Origin: Rhabditophanes sp. KR3021
Lineage: Eukaryota > Nematoda > Chromadorea > Rhabditida > Alloionematidae
Direction: 5' to 3'
DNA: 64,000 nucleotides
Assembly: GCA_963281155.1 (NCBI GenBank)
Contig: CAUJLY010000003.1
Location: forward strand, 62,001-126,000
The notes beneath the pieces are model-generated. The model did no database searches. It worked only from the letters and a program-made list of their open reading frames with translations, and had not been told where the DNA came from. The translations under genes were made by a program, and so were the position numbers. Below, piece after piece: positions 10,831 through 23,352 of this stretch; the first letter of the stretch is position 1, and every line of letters starts with the position of its first letter.

Positions 10831-11611
10831 TATTTATTTTAAGGCTACATTGAGGTACAAAACGCACTTAAATTTCATTATGTAATTTTTTGCTTATGTT
10901 TCTGCTTATCACGATTAGTGACTACGGATATTTCTCTGATACTATCCCGATAACTTAAAATTAAAAATTTTTAAATTCTTTGACTTACAATGACACCATA
11001 CAAGTAGCCCAAATGTTGGATACAACCATTGCCAAATAGGTTTTCCTTGACAACCTTATTCTTATGAACAAAAATGATGTGCAATAAATAGTATCTTTAA
11101 GTTTTGTGGTTGTTCATGCTTTTATAATGTTTGATGGTTATTTGGTATTTGGAATAAGCTATGGATCTGTTGTAAAATGAGTGCAAGCTTTACGAAGACT
11201 GTTTTGTGCTTTTGAAAATCGACATTTGATGTTACGAAACAGCAAAATTATCTAGGAACAAATCATCTTTTTTAGATGTTGCTAGAAAATTTTGTTTGAA
11301 GGACCTGAATTTAGGCAGACCAACATATGTATTGAAATCGACCTTTAAACCAATGGATTCCACTTTCTTAGGAAGAGGTTATGATAAAAGATTCCCAAGT
11401 ACATCAACTCCTGATGGTTTATAATGGTGACATGTTGATTTTGTTGTTGCAACTGGAGTATCAAACCAATATCCTTACCATTACTCAATTTAATCAAAGA
11501 TGGTAATAATGAAATTGACATCTAATGCAAGTAACAATATTTTGATGTTTGGAAGCGGGCAAGTTTCAAGGTAATTGGGATTCTATTTGATCAACGAGTA
11601 ATATTTACACC
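10831..11611. other. noncoding or unrecognised decayed sequence
   Basis: No supportable exon. Short open stretches on the plus strand between about 11,200 and 11,600 hint at eroded coding sequence, perhaps upstream parts of the Kelch remnant, but too many stops intervene. Confidence 0.3.
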
Positions 11612-12094
11612 TTCAGATTTGACTTTGATAAAATACGATGGATTAAAGTCTTGGATATGCCAAATTCGAAAGAATATCACAACACTGTTTGCTTTAATAG
11701 TTACGTTTATATAGTTGTTGATGAAGTTTCTGCAACAATCAGATATGGTGAAAGAGATGGGCAATGGCAAAGACGTAGGTGGGCTATTTTTGAAGATTAT
11801 GAATCTGCTATTTGTCAATATGATGATAAAATCATGAAGGCAGGAGGATCAACTTCATTGCCCGATAGTTACGGCCATTTCGGTAAATGAAAATAAAAGG
11901 TATCGGCATTGTGAAGTCTTCGACTCAAAACGAATTCACGGACAGTAGTTGATGTTTTGTCGGTAGTTTCACAAAGGGCAAAATGTTGTCAAATAAATAA
12001 AGTTGTCTAGTCATTTGGCGGTCTAAATGATGAAGGCATTTCTTCTAAAATGTATGCCTTCGACATATCAAATGAATCTTTGAATTTAAACTAA
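11612..12094 (+). pseudogene. Kelch-repeat gene remnant
   Basis: Three Kelch-like pieces lie in order on the plus strand: FDFDKIRWIKVLDMPNSKEY followed by CFNSYVYIVV (the ..W....MP..R..h..v.....iyv signature), then CQYDDKIMKAGG (..yddkiyv.GG), and after several stops VVxSFGGLNDEGISSKMYAF (..GG......v..yd). The glycine pairs and W/MP spacing are typical, but the second GG is lost in the first repeat (VVDEV), and stops at about 11,888 and 12,010 interrupt it. Kelch repeats form propellers, often as substrate receptors for cullin-3 ligases. I see a decayed copy rather than a working gene. Confidence 0.4.
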
Positions 12095-12532
12095 ATTGTT
12101 ACGCCGGACAGCATTAGACTTCTAAACTTGAATTTAATTTAATACATTTGTTTCGTTTATAAAATGCGTGTCTTTTTGTATTTATCTCTTTAACTATGGG
12201 AGCAATTTATTCGTATAAACTACTTTATGTAATATGAATAGGCAAATGTTTGCATCTTTAGATTTTTCTTTACACCGAAAGGAGTCCATGTCAATATTAT
12301 TTTTTAAAATACTTCACTTTCTCTCATCACTACTTCTATTTCAATGTCCCTTGGAAGGGCGCCTCTTCAACAATTTTGACACAATTTTTAAGCTTTCTGC
12401 ATTACCTTTAGGACAAAGGAACTTACCAAAAGGTTATTATTTCGCGACAATTGACGTCTATGTAGTATCATTTAATTTGTTATTACTACATTAGCCCCGA
12501 AACTAAACTATTATTTCAGAACCAAATACATC
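12095..12532. other. noncoding stretch upstream of tomm-7
   Basis: AT-rich. An open stretch at 12,234-12,494 has no support beyond lacking stops. The 3' end carries the acceptor-like TTATTTCAG immediately before the TOM7 start. Confidence 0.4.
12514..12519 (+). promoter_or_regulatory. probable spliced-leader acceptor
   Basis: TTTCAG lies 13 nt upstream of the tomm-7 ATG with no upstream coding exon in sight, the arrangement expected for a trans-splice acceptor in a nematode. Inference from position and motif only. Confidence 0.45.
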
Positions 12533-12754
12533 ATGAAGTTGACAAACTCTCAAAAGAATTTTATTACAACTACTGGTAATGGAGTCAGAATAGCTATTCA
12601 GTGGGGATTTGTTCCTTTTGTAGTTTATCTTGGTAACTTTACAATAATCTACACTACCCGTCATTCATTTGTTATAGGCATGAAAAACGGACCTGATCCA
12701 CTTCCCAATGGTGAAGTCATCCCTATCACCTTTATGAATTTACTTTGGGGATGA
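12533..12754 (+). CDS. tomm-7: TOM7, mitochondrial import receptor subunit
   Basis: Exons 12533-12632 and 12678-12754 join to 58 residues, close to the usual TOM7 length. TOM7 is a small tail-anchored subunit of the outer-membrane TOM complex that modulates its assembly. The diagnostic core is present: AIQWGFVPFVVYLG, the membrane helix with the conserved WGFxPxxxYLG, then GPDPLPNG and the terminal LLWG. The intron is 45 nt (GTAACT...TTATAG), a multiple of three with no stop, so retention would yield a 73-residue protein with an insert in the middle of the conserved segment. The splice restores a YLG-x-K/R-x-G-x-DP-like order, so I regard splicing as the normal form. Confidence 0.92.
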   Translation: MKLTNSQKNFITTTGNGVRIAIQWGFVPFVVYLGNFTIIYTTRHSFVIGMKNGPDPLPNGEVIPITFMNLLWG

Positions 12755-14370
<1,616 letters not shown>

Positions 14371-14764
14371 GTCGTTTGTTTGGTGGAGAAAAATAGTAGA
14401 ACGGACAAACATACGAGACTCGAAAAAACAATAAACAAGCATACCAATCTCTCTCTATCCATTACCCCCTGATCCATTCAACTTCATCATTCACTCTGCT
14501 CTTAACCATCTCCTTCAATCCACCACACCACTACAAAAACCAATCTAAATCTAAATATAAAATAATCTGATATATAATCTTATATACAATGTTTTGATTT
14601 TAAATATTACTATCATGGGAACCACTTTTTATGTCTGACATCAACCAGAGCTCATTATTTTTAATTTATAAAAAGACAGGCTTCTTTCTATCTTTTATGG
14701 AGAATGATCATTTGTTTTGTTTTTGTATATGAAATTAATAAGATGATATAATATATAATTTATT
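14371..14764. other. convergent 3' flanks of arf-1 and the four-helix membrane gene
   Basis: AT-rich sequence between two convergent coding ends, presumably two 3' UTRs. No gene seen. Confidence 0.5.
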
Positions 14765-16023
14765 TTATAAGTTGATGACGTTGCTAGATGATGGCTGTTT
14801 CGCCCTTTCGATGCTCTTTTCATCCAGGATCAGGCACAATTTTATTTTCGTTGGATCTTCATCGTATGTTGAGAGAAGAAGATGGTGTGATTCACTCTTT
14901 TGGGAACGATCTCTTGGTTTTCTGTTGGTGCGCAGTGGCTTTCTTACAACCTTCTTGATGCTTTTTCTTCTCCTACCACTGGCTTGCTCCATTTTCCGCT
15001 GGTCCCTCAGCAAACATTTGGCAGCTTCGTCCCGAATTTGTTTCAAGCATTCTTCTCTGATAGAACAATACGTAAATCTTACTCTCTTCCTATATCTCCA
15101 TTGGCAATTATGGACACTTTTCTTGAATCGCCTCTTAGTAATCATAAAATTCAAAATAGGAACTGTCATCATCCTCAGATAAAGTTGTAAAACAGCAAAA
15201 GCAAGTGACAAAAAGGCTAAGAATCTAATCAAAATAGGTTCTTTAGTTCCATACAATCTTTCCTCATTATACCCACCAAAATCAGCTGAAATGGTAAAAG
15301 AAGCGTTCAAGAGCAACATAACACTTGTAGCATATTGAAAAACTAATTGAATCCTTAACAAACGGTGGTTTTTTTCATTCAAAGCCAGCAAAAACAACAA
15401 TTTAAAGGCAAAGAAAATGCCTATTTCTGCTAAAGTTGTTAAGAAAATTAAACCAGGCAGGTAATATTCTTTTTTATTTGGTAAATGAATAGCGAAATGT
15501 ATGAGATTCAGTAGAAGACAAATTAGCCCAAACAAACATTCAATTCCACAAACTACAAGTCCCCTGAAATTTAAAAGTATATACCAATCAAATGTCATCA
15601 ACAGGGCTTTTAATTAAATTTAACCACAAACAGGAAGTAAAAAGGCTGACATTGTTCGTGTCTCAAATGATATACATATATCAATACGCTCCTTCAACTA
15701 ATTATATATTTGAAAAAAGAAAGTACATGGAATGATTAAAGTTACCATGAACGTGTCGCAGGATCGGCTAATGTCTTCCAAAAGAAAGGCATTTGGAATT
15801 TGACTGAATTTGAGTCGTACAATTCAGGTCCAACCATTTCAATTATTTCAAGTGGTGTTGATTCGGGAAATTCAAATTTGATTTCTGAAAATTAAGTTGT
15901 TTGTAGAGGGGGTGAATCATTAAAGTTACGCGTAATATCTGAAAACTCTTCCCACTTCCTGGCAAGCCATTCCTTGACTCTTTTCTTGAATACACGACTT
16001 CGTTGTCTCAGTAAATTAACCAT
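14765..16023 (-). CDS. four-helix membrane protein, family not recognised
   Basis: Exons 15930-16023, 15746-15884 and 14765-15563 (transcription order) join in frame to 343 residues; both introns are GTAACT...TTTCAG. The third exon was started at the TTTCAG acceptor, not at an ATG (15598) that lies inside the intron. Residues 1-77 are cytosolic-looking: a basic N terminus (RQRSRVFKKRVKEWLARK) and an acidic/hydrophobic segment. Four hydrophobic helices follow at about residues 79-105, 114-140, 150-170 and 190-212, then a long, very basic C-terminal tail (SGRRRKSIKKVVRKPLRTNR). Topology resembles tetraspanning nematode proteins of unknown function, but I see no family motif and assign no role. 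Confidence 0.75.
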
Positions 16024-16672
16024 TGCAAGAAATACAAAATATTCTATTTAATAATCAAAGCTAAATACATCAAAAAGACTTTAGGCATATGAATAGACAT
16101 TCCTTTTCACCAAAATTGGTAAGTCACTGAGGCGGAATTATATTGATGGTGATTGCGCTCATTTTGCACATACAAATATATTATATATTGAATAAGGGTA
16201 TGTAAATATAAATTAAACTGGGCAGGCTACCTATATTTATTATTTTTACTTTCTTAGATGTACAACACTAATTAATATGTATAAGAGTAATATCATTCTT
16301 TTTCCGCTCCTAATTTAAAGTATCATTTATAATCTGTTTCTATTTAATTGAATTATCATCCTCTTAAATGACTTAAACTTTTAAAGGAGTTGATTTTTGT
16401 TTGGTTAAATGCTTAAAACTAATCAAGAATCCTTCACTTTACTTTATTACGCAATTTAGTGTGTGTCTATATAAATTGACAACAATAAAAACAGCTGCCT
16501 TGTTCTTACATTAAAACACAAATATTTTATATTTATTTAATAGAACTGAGGATGGCTGATAATATACTAATTACAAGACAAGAGCAAACATTTCACTTTG
16601 CCATACAATTGCTTCATTTAGAAACAATTGCCACATTTGAAGAGGATAATAATAAATTAATTTAAAAGGAGA
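16024..16672. other. noncoding spacer
   Basis: Between the start of the membrane-protein gene and the end of the bHLH gene. Very AT-rich, with no coding signal. Confidence 0.5.
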
Positions 16673-17235
16673 TTATTGTGGAATCCAAACTTTTGTACTT
16701 TTTATTTCTTTTTTGATGGAATCAGAAGATTGTTCAGGATGCTGGTGATTGTTTTGATGATTTTGATGATGACTTTGAACTTTAATAGAATTCGTTTTAT
16801 TCGCAAAAGCCAATCTATTCTCCCCAATATTTATTTCGCTACTTCCTGAATTCAAAACTTTCTGCAGCTGTTCAATGTACTGCATTGCCTGCTTTAGAGT
16901 ATCAACTTTAGACAATCTTTTTTTGTAAGAGCTACAAGGCAAATGATTTCTGAGTTCATCAAACCCTTTGTTAAGACTACAATTTGTTAACAAATTAATT
17001 TAAAATAATAATAAACATACCTTTTCATTCTTTTTCTTTCTCTTTCATTTGCAGCATCTCTTCTAACTTGACTTCTGATATTATTACTTCCGTCAGGAGA
17101 TGTTCCAGTCAAGTAGTATGGTGGGTCAGAATAAGTAGGTGAATTAAAGTTGACACATGGAGTAGTGTAATATTCTTCGGTATGATTGAAGAATCTTGGG
17201 TTAGCAAAGGCAGATTGCTCAGTATAAGAATTCAT
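16673..17235 (-). CDS. class A bHLH transcription factor
   Basis: Exons 17021-17235 and 16673-16976 join (AG|T, phase 2) to 172 residues. The single intron splits the basic region from helix 1. The bHLH domain spans about residues 57-115: basic part RRDAANERERKRMKSLNKGF, with the ERERxR contact residues for E-box DNA, then FDELRNHLP, a loop, KRLSKVDTLKQAMQYIEQL. The LSKVDTL and YIEQLQKVL pattern lies between achaete-scute and Ptf1a/Ferd3l families; such factors dimerise with E proteins in neural or glandular fate choice. Short Asn/His-rich tail. Which subfamily it belongs to is unresolved. Confidence 0.88.
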
Positions 17236-17689
17236 GTTTGTTTAGGTTGTTAATAATAAGTTTATTACAATAAATACAAAGCTTAATAATAATCGAAAAA
17301 CAGATCTTTCCCAAAAAAGTTTATAATAAATGATTGACAACCACACCCATTTATTTCATGCCCCACTAATTTTTTAGATACATGGAATTGATATTGTGAT
17401 TGAGTCTTGACAATCCCAAAAAGGCGTTTCTTACATCATCCAATTATCTCGAGTACCTTCTTACTTGATCTTGGTGGACCAACTTTTTTGTCTTATGTAA
17501 TTAAAGAGGTCGGATAAGATGGTACCAAGAGTTGAATTCCAGGTCACACGCCACTTATATTGCAGCTTTCTCTATTGTTTGCTATAACAGAGACAATGGC
17601 ACCAGTGTTCTTTGTTTGATTAACCATAATAAGAGTAACAATTTGGAACGTTTATCTTTTGTTTGTTCTGACAAAAAAGAGACTAAATA
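17236..17689. other. noncoding spacer
   Basis: Region between the bHLH start and the receptor stop codon, with no coding signal. Likely bHLH promoter and receptor 3' UTR. Confidence 0.45.
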
Positions 17690-19637
17690 TTAGGCCATTT
17701 GAGGATCTTCACGATCACTAATGACAGTTTCTTCATCAATTAATAAGTCTGAGGGTTCATAGGCATTATTTTCTTTCAATTGGCATTCATTTCCTTTGCT
17801 AGTATTCAAGTGAATGACATTTTTTCTCTAAAAAGCACCAATAAATAAAAACACCAAAATTATTTAAAAAACAAACCCTTTTCCTTTCATCATTGACAAC
17901 ATTTGAATAATCAGAGGTAGAGATTGAGTGTCTAAATTGGCGTAACATATGAGGAGCCATCGTAACTTTGCTCTCTCTCTTACAATTCATAGACAAGCCT
18001 TCTTCGCAAGTTCCGAATTCCCCTCTAACCACAAATTTATGTCCTGTACTTGAGGATGGAGCAGTATTAGTTTGAAAATGGACCGAGGAAATAGGTTTCG
18101 CTGCTATCACTGGCTTTCTTTCGAATTTATTACACCCAAACACGTGCATCAGGGCATTCCGAAATTTGGCGTTTAAAAAACAGTAAGTTATTGGATTAGC
18201 GCAAGAAGCTAGGTAGGATAAAGTTGTTAGAATCAAAAATAATTCCGAATTAAATAATGAACCATCTCCGAAATAATCCGACCCAGTAACTAATATCCAA
18301 TAACAATAAGACGGAGTCCAGCAACAGAAAAAAATGATGACGATAACGATGAGCATTCTAATTAACCTTTGCTTAGCAAGAACAACTTTGCTAGAATGGG
18401 TGGACCTAATCAAAGTTTCAAACGTTGCCACGGATATCTTTCCATTCAAAGGATGATTTATTTTTGGATCTTCTTGATTTTCACCCTCACTATAAAGAGT
18501 AGTCGAGGAAGCTTTACCCAAATTGAAGTCTCTTTTATTTTTGTCACGTCCCGTCCTCTTTGATATCACATTTGAGCATTTTCTTTTCAACGATTCAATT
18601 GAGTTGTTGCCATTTATATTGTTATTACTCTTCTTTCCTTTCACCAAACTATCTGCCTCATTACCGATCGAGGCTATATCCATCCGGATTCCGGACGATA
18701 ATGATGAAATGACGCATCCATATAAAACAGCCATCAAAATTAGTGGAATTACCAATAGTGCTATCGTAATGTAAACCTAAAAAAGACTCCAATTACACAA
18801 ATACCTCATTATCAAAATGCAACAGCCACACTTGTATAACCTCTATTTTTAGATAATTAACTGTACAACTATATTTATTTTTTGGGTAAGGAACAAGTTA
18901 TACTTAAATTTAATTATCCTTGTAAAAATAGAATCTATATACTTAATTTATTTTGAAAGATATGTGTGTGTGTGGAGTGCGTATTTGATTAATTGTTTGA
19001 AACAAACCTGATAAATGAATTTTTTTTCATCGGTCATATCTGCCATACATGAAGTTAAAGTGGGATTTCGAAGATCATAAGCTCGATTGTTGAAGACGAA
19101 TAGATTGAATATATTTGAAAGGAAAGAAATGACCCATACAATTGTTAACATTAGGCAGGCATGAGATTTGGTTTGAACGAGTCGTGAGTGTAGTGGATAA
19201 CATATAGCCACGTACCGTTCTAAAGCAATCGCTGATAAGGTATAGGCAGAAGCTGAGACAGAGACTGGCTGTAGGTATGAAAGCATCTTGCAAAGCCGTC
19301 CCCCAAATATCCAACTCTTGAGTATGGAAGAGACAACTGTGGACGGCATACAAATAACCGACAACAACAAATCTGACAAAGCTAAATTCAATAAATATAA
19401 ATTTGTTGATGTTCGCATTGACTTTTGCTACAAAAAAGATAAGTTAATGTTGATTGTGGTAACTAATTAAATACTTACCGACAAAATAACATACACAACC
19501 ATCGTATTACCGAACACTGAGACACAAAATATACAGCAGCAACAGGCAACCCATACTATATTGATGGCTGACAAATCATCCGGCCATGGAATGTTCCCGA
19601 ACATCGTTTCCATTTCTGATTCTGTACCGTTCTTCAT
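17690..19637 (-). CDS. cholecystokinin/gastrin-type peptide GPCR
   Basis: Exons 19479-19637, 19008-19427, 17877-18776 and 17690-17827, all joining in phase 0, give 538 residues. Rhodopsin-class marks: TM2 NLALSDLLL, ERY at 123-125 in place of DRY, TM6 FFCCWTP (CWTP at 345-348), TM7 NPITY at 387-391. The second intracellular loop reads HSRLVQTKSHA, close to the R.WQTKSHA signature of cholecystokinin/sulfakinin receptors, and NPITYCFLNAKFRNA also fits. Nematode orthologues (CKR type) bind NLP-12-like peptides. The third intracellular loop is long (~110 residues), Asn/Ser-rich, and the tail after the last intron is acidic. Function as a neuropeptide receptor is inferred from these motifs. Confidence 0.88.
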
Positions 19638-22600
19638 TCTAGTCAAGTTTATTAGTGCCGTGTCTTTGCCTTCTAATTAATTATTTAATTGAAAATGTAC
19701 ATGCTCTTTCCGAGGAGGTGTTGTTTTGTTGTGGCGGAGGGGGAGATGTGTTTGTGGTAGATTTGAATAAAATAATTACAAATGTATCTTTCAAACGAGT
19801 CAAGACCGTGTCTTGTGCTTTAATAGAAGCGTTAAAGAATGTTTTGGCAAAGTCTAGAATCAACCAATGACAAGGATTTATTTATTAATTAACAAAAGTT
19901 CCTTTGTATATTTATTTAGGATGGATGGGGAATAATAAATTAATTAAATTTTACTACAGCAACGCTAAATCTCACTACAACACGAAGAAATGCCGAAGGA
20001 AGACGGAACTAAATCTCCACATAAGTAGCTCTTATTATCCAAATGAGAATCAATGTTCAAAGGACGAGGAGAAGGTATCCTCAAAAAGGCACAAAACATG
20101 CTCTAAGTAATTAGCCACTTCATGGTAAGACTAAAATCTTTTGGGAATGAATTTAAACATATCACAAACCTACAATTTTCGTTCCTTTAAAGTTTGTCCT
20201 TTTGGGGTGTAGTTAGAACAATTAACTTAACTATTAAGTCACCAAAAAAAGGGTGTGGGCAACTTTTTGAGGACACAAACAACATCATCATATTTATTTA
20301 AACGAACACAACATCACTAAACATAACACCGCCATCAAGTCAAAAATCATAAATGTGTTCCCATATCAAATTTACAAAAAACACAACTCTTTCCTACTTT
20401 AAAGGATCAAACCTACCAAAAAGACACAACAAAATAAACTATTCTACGCAATTTTACAACTACTTCAACAACTAATAAAACAAAATTATCCTAACAAAAA
20501 ACATATTCAGTGAACAATGAAAAAAACGTCTGCTTAAAATTGTTAACCTTAAAATATAAATTCATCCCTTAATTTGAAGCTTTCACAAATAATAATATAC
20601 AAATGCATTTATATATATTTATCTATATATTTATTCTGTTTTATTTAAGTGATGAAATGTTTGGCTTGGTTACTTTGCAAAAATACTTTTGCCTAAGGAC
20701 AGAGGATTGAATTAGTTTATTAACATTTATAACAAATACGATATAACACTATAGTGTATTGTTTTGCGATGCCACCTTCGCCAACATCATACAAAGTAGT
20801 ACAATTTTATTCCCAACATAACATTCAAATGTGTTATGAATCAAATAAAACTAAGATACAAACAAAATCCACTCATTTTCTTAACCTACCAAACCTTCTT
20901 CCCCTCATTTAAGGATAAAAAACAACATAACACATTACACATACTAATTTGACTTTCAAGGCACCAAATTGTTGCGCAAATTAAATACAACCTAACCACA
21001 CACCATACATATATAAACGTTTTTGTTGCTAGATATATATCAATGCCCCACACCAAAACTTCTTTTTTTTTCCTTTACACTCCTTGTCAATGACTTAATG
21101 CCCCCCTCTTCTTGAGGCTCATATTTTCCAAGATTTTTTTCTCCATCACACAACAAAACTGTAACTATTTATAATGTAGTAGTTGTTTATAAATGAAAAA
21201 GTCAAAGATATAACACCATAAATAAGTAGTAGTATATACTTACATCTATACTTTTATATCACTTTTAAACTTATGTATAAGAGTGTTAAATGACATGTTT
21301 TGATGGTTTCTTGTCCAACAAAAACTTACTACATCCTTCTTTTTGGAATCTCTTCTTTTTTAATATCATCCCACAACAGTTAATCTTCTATTCTAAAACA
21401 AAAAAATGTGCCTTTGTCAGGAGAGGGGGGGGGGGCTTTGAATTAATATAAAAGTCCCTTTTATCAAAAGAAATAATGTTAATGTGTCAAGTTTGTGGAT
21501 TTGTCTACTTTATATGGATAGACATACGAACAAACAAATTTCTACACATATTAACTTCATTGTATTATGGAATGTTGCATTTATACGTATATATATATAA
21601 AAAAGTAGAATATAAAATAAAGGATATAGCCGTTTAATAGAGGCCAGGAAATTGATTTGATTGGGGGAAAGTTAAGTTTTAGCACAACAATAGGTTGATA
21701 AAATATTTGTTTGAGATTGTCCAATTGGATATTTGAGGGTGAAGCTGTTTGATGATGATATTAAATTGAAGAAGGCAATAGAAAAAGGTTTGTACAAAAG
21801 TGGGAAAAGTCATGTCATCCTAGTTAAAATGAAGGTCGTTAAGGGGGATGAAGTGGGGAAAGAAATGCCATTTCATGGATATTCATAAAAGACAATAGCT
21901 TCATCAAAGATCCACTTATACATATATCAAGCAATATACATAAATATGTATAGTATTTTTGTTCAAACTTTTCAACATGCCCTACAATTAGGCTTTTGGG
22001 AGTTGGAGAGTTTCTTTGGTTTGGATAAAACAATCTATTAAGACCAAAACAAATCCTCTTCATAACAGGCAAAATCAGATTTGTTTGATATTGTTTATAA
22101 GTGCCGAGTTTATGGTCTCTTTTATGCTGGATAAATGGAAATGTTTGTGGCAACATGGAAAGCAGTAGTAATATAGGAAAGGTTCTGTTTGTGAATTAAA
22201 ATATTAAGAAGGAACAATCTGTTGAGTGATGCAAAGACAGTACATGTATGAGTAGATGTATCTCCCTAACCCATCAAAAAGCGTCCTCTCTCAAATTAGC
22301 TTTATTTAGAATCAAACAAAAAAGAGTTTCTATTTGAAGAATAAAAATTAAACTTTCCAAACCTTCGCCATCATCTTGACAGCTGTTGTTTGTGGGTATC
22401 AAAGACAAAATGTGTAAAAAGCACCAGCTTATACCATTTTCATAAATAAAGAAAATGTGAGCTGTAAGAAAAGTTAATATTAAAACCTGCCAATTCAATC
22501 CTGTCGTTTATAAATACCATCAATCAAAGAAAATGCAAAGAAGTTGCAGTTGAAGTATATACTTTATATCAAATAAAATATAAATATATCATGGCTAAAT

Positions 22601-23352
22601 ATTATTCAATAAAAAGAAAAAAGGTGGTGATTGACAATCATTTTTGATTTTATGAAATGTACCTGCTTGTGTACATATATCTTTAGTTCTCAATAATAAG
22701 AAAGTGATATAAAAATTACACAAATATATTTAAACACATCCATTGGTTGTCTTTTTAATTTATCTAATTTAATAGGGTACACGTACTTTGGACCAAGTAT
22801 ATTATTATGAATATATATATACATTTTTTGACAATTAAATATGTTATTTTGTTAAAAATACACAAATTCAACTACCACCACCCAAATGATATCATTATAT
22901 TTGTCTGTAATAATTTTATTTTGAAGTCTTCCATCTCATATGCATCCAATAACAATAAAATGTTAATGAAATATTATGATTTGGTTAGTATGTAGTTATA
23001 GTTTAACAATTGCCTTCAAGCTAATAATTTATTATCACTTATCATAACTATTTACTTATCGCAACAATTTCAAAAGAATGTCTATAAGATTGCAAAAAGA
23101 GAAGAAGCTTCTTTATTTAAAAATTTAAAAATAAAAAAGGAACCTAGATATAATTGGGCAAACAAAATGTTTTTTATTCGAACAAGAAGAAACAAAAAAA
23201 ATCAACAATTAAATAATACAAAAAATAATGTAATAACATGATGTCTCATAAAAAAGATTACCAACTCTCCAAATAACGAGGAACTCATAATTAATGGCTT
23301 TACCCACTCTTATATTTAAACCCATTCTCAAAATAAAGAGAGGCTCTATACA
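19638..23352. other. 3.7-kb gene-free stretch
   Basis: Upstream of the peptide receptor and downstream of POP1. Scattered frames of 60-105 codons show no domain, no paired splice sites and AT-driven composition; I reject them. It may carry receptor cis-regulatory elements. An 11-base G run lies at 21,425-21,435. Confidence 0.5.
21425..21435 (+). repeat. poly-G homopolymer (11 G)
   Basis: Eleven consecutive G in an otherwise AT-rich spacer. Confidence 0.9.

Noticed and set aside
12234..12494. 86-codon plus-strand frame before tomm-7
   Set aside because: No homology, and the tomm-7 acceptor follows directly. Could at most be a Kelch leftover.
14772..15182. 136-codon plus-strand open frame
   Set aside because: Antisense to the basic tail of the four-helix membrane protein, no domain or splice support.
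15564..15598. ATG at 15598 as start of the membrane-protein gene
   Set aside because: It lies inside an intron. The TTTCAG acceptor at 15,564 joins the third exon to two upstream exons with perfect phase.
21425..21435. G11 run as a quadruplex or CRISPR-like signal
   Set aside because: A single homopolymer without further G-tracts or repeat-spacer structure.
16555..22000. search for SL RNA, tRNA, let-7, mir-1, mir-124, mir-71 or 5S-like sequences
   Set aside because: No match to remembered core motifs was seen here or elsewhere in the window. A covariance-model scan would be decisive.
21839..22156. 105-codon minus-strand ORF in the 3.7-kb spacer
   Set aside because: Isolated, no signal peptide or motif, and surrounding frames are equally open by chance.
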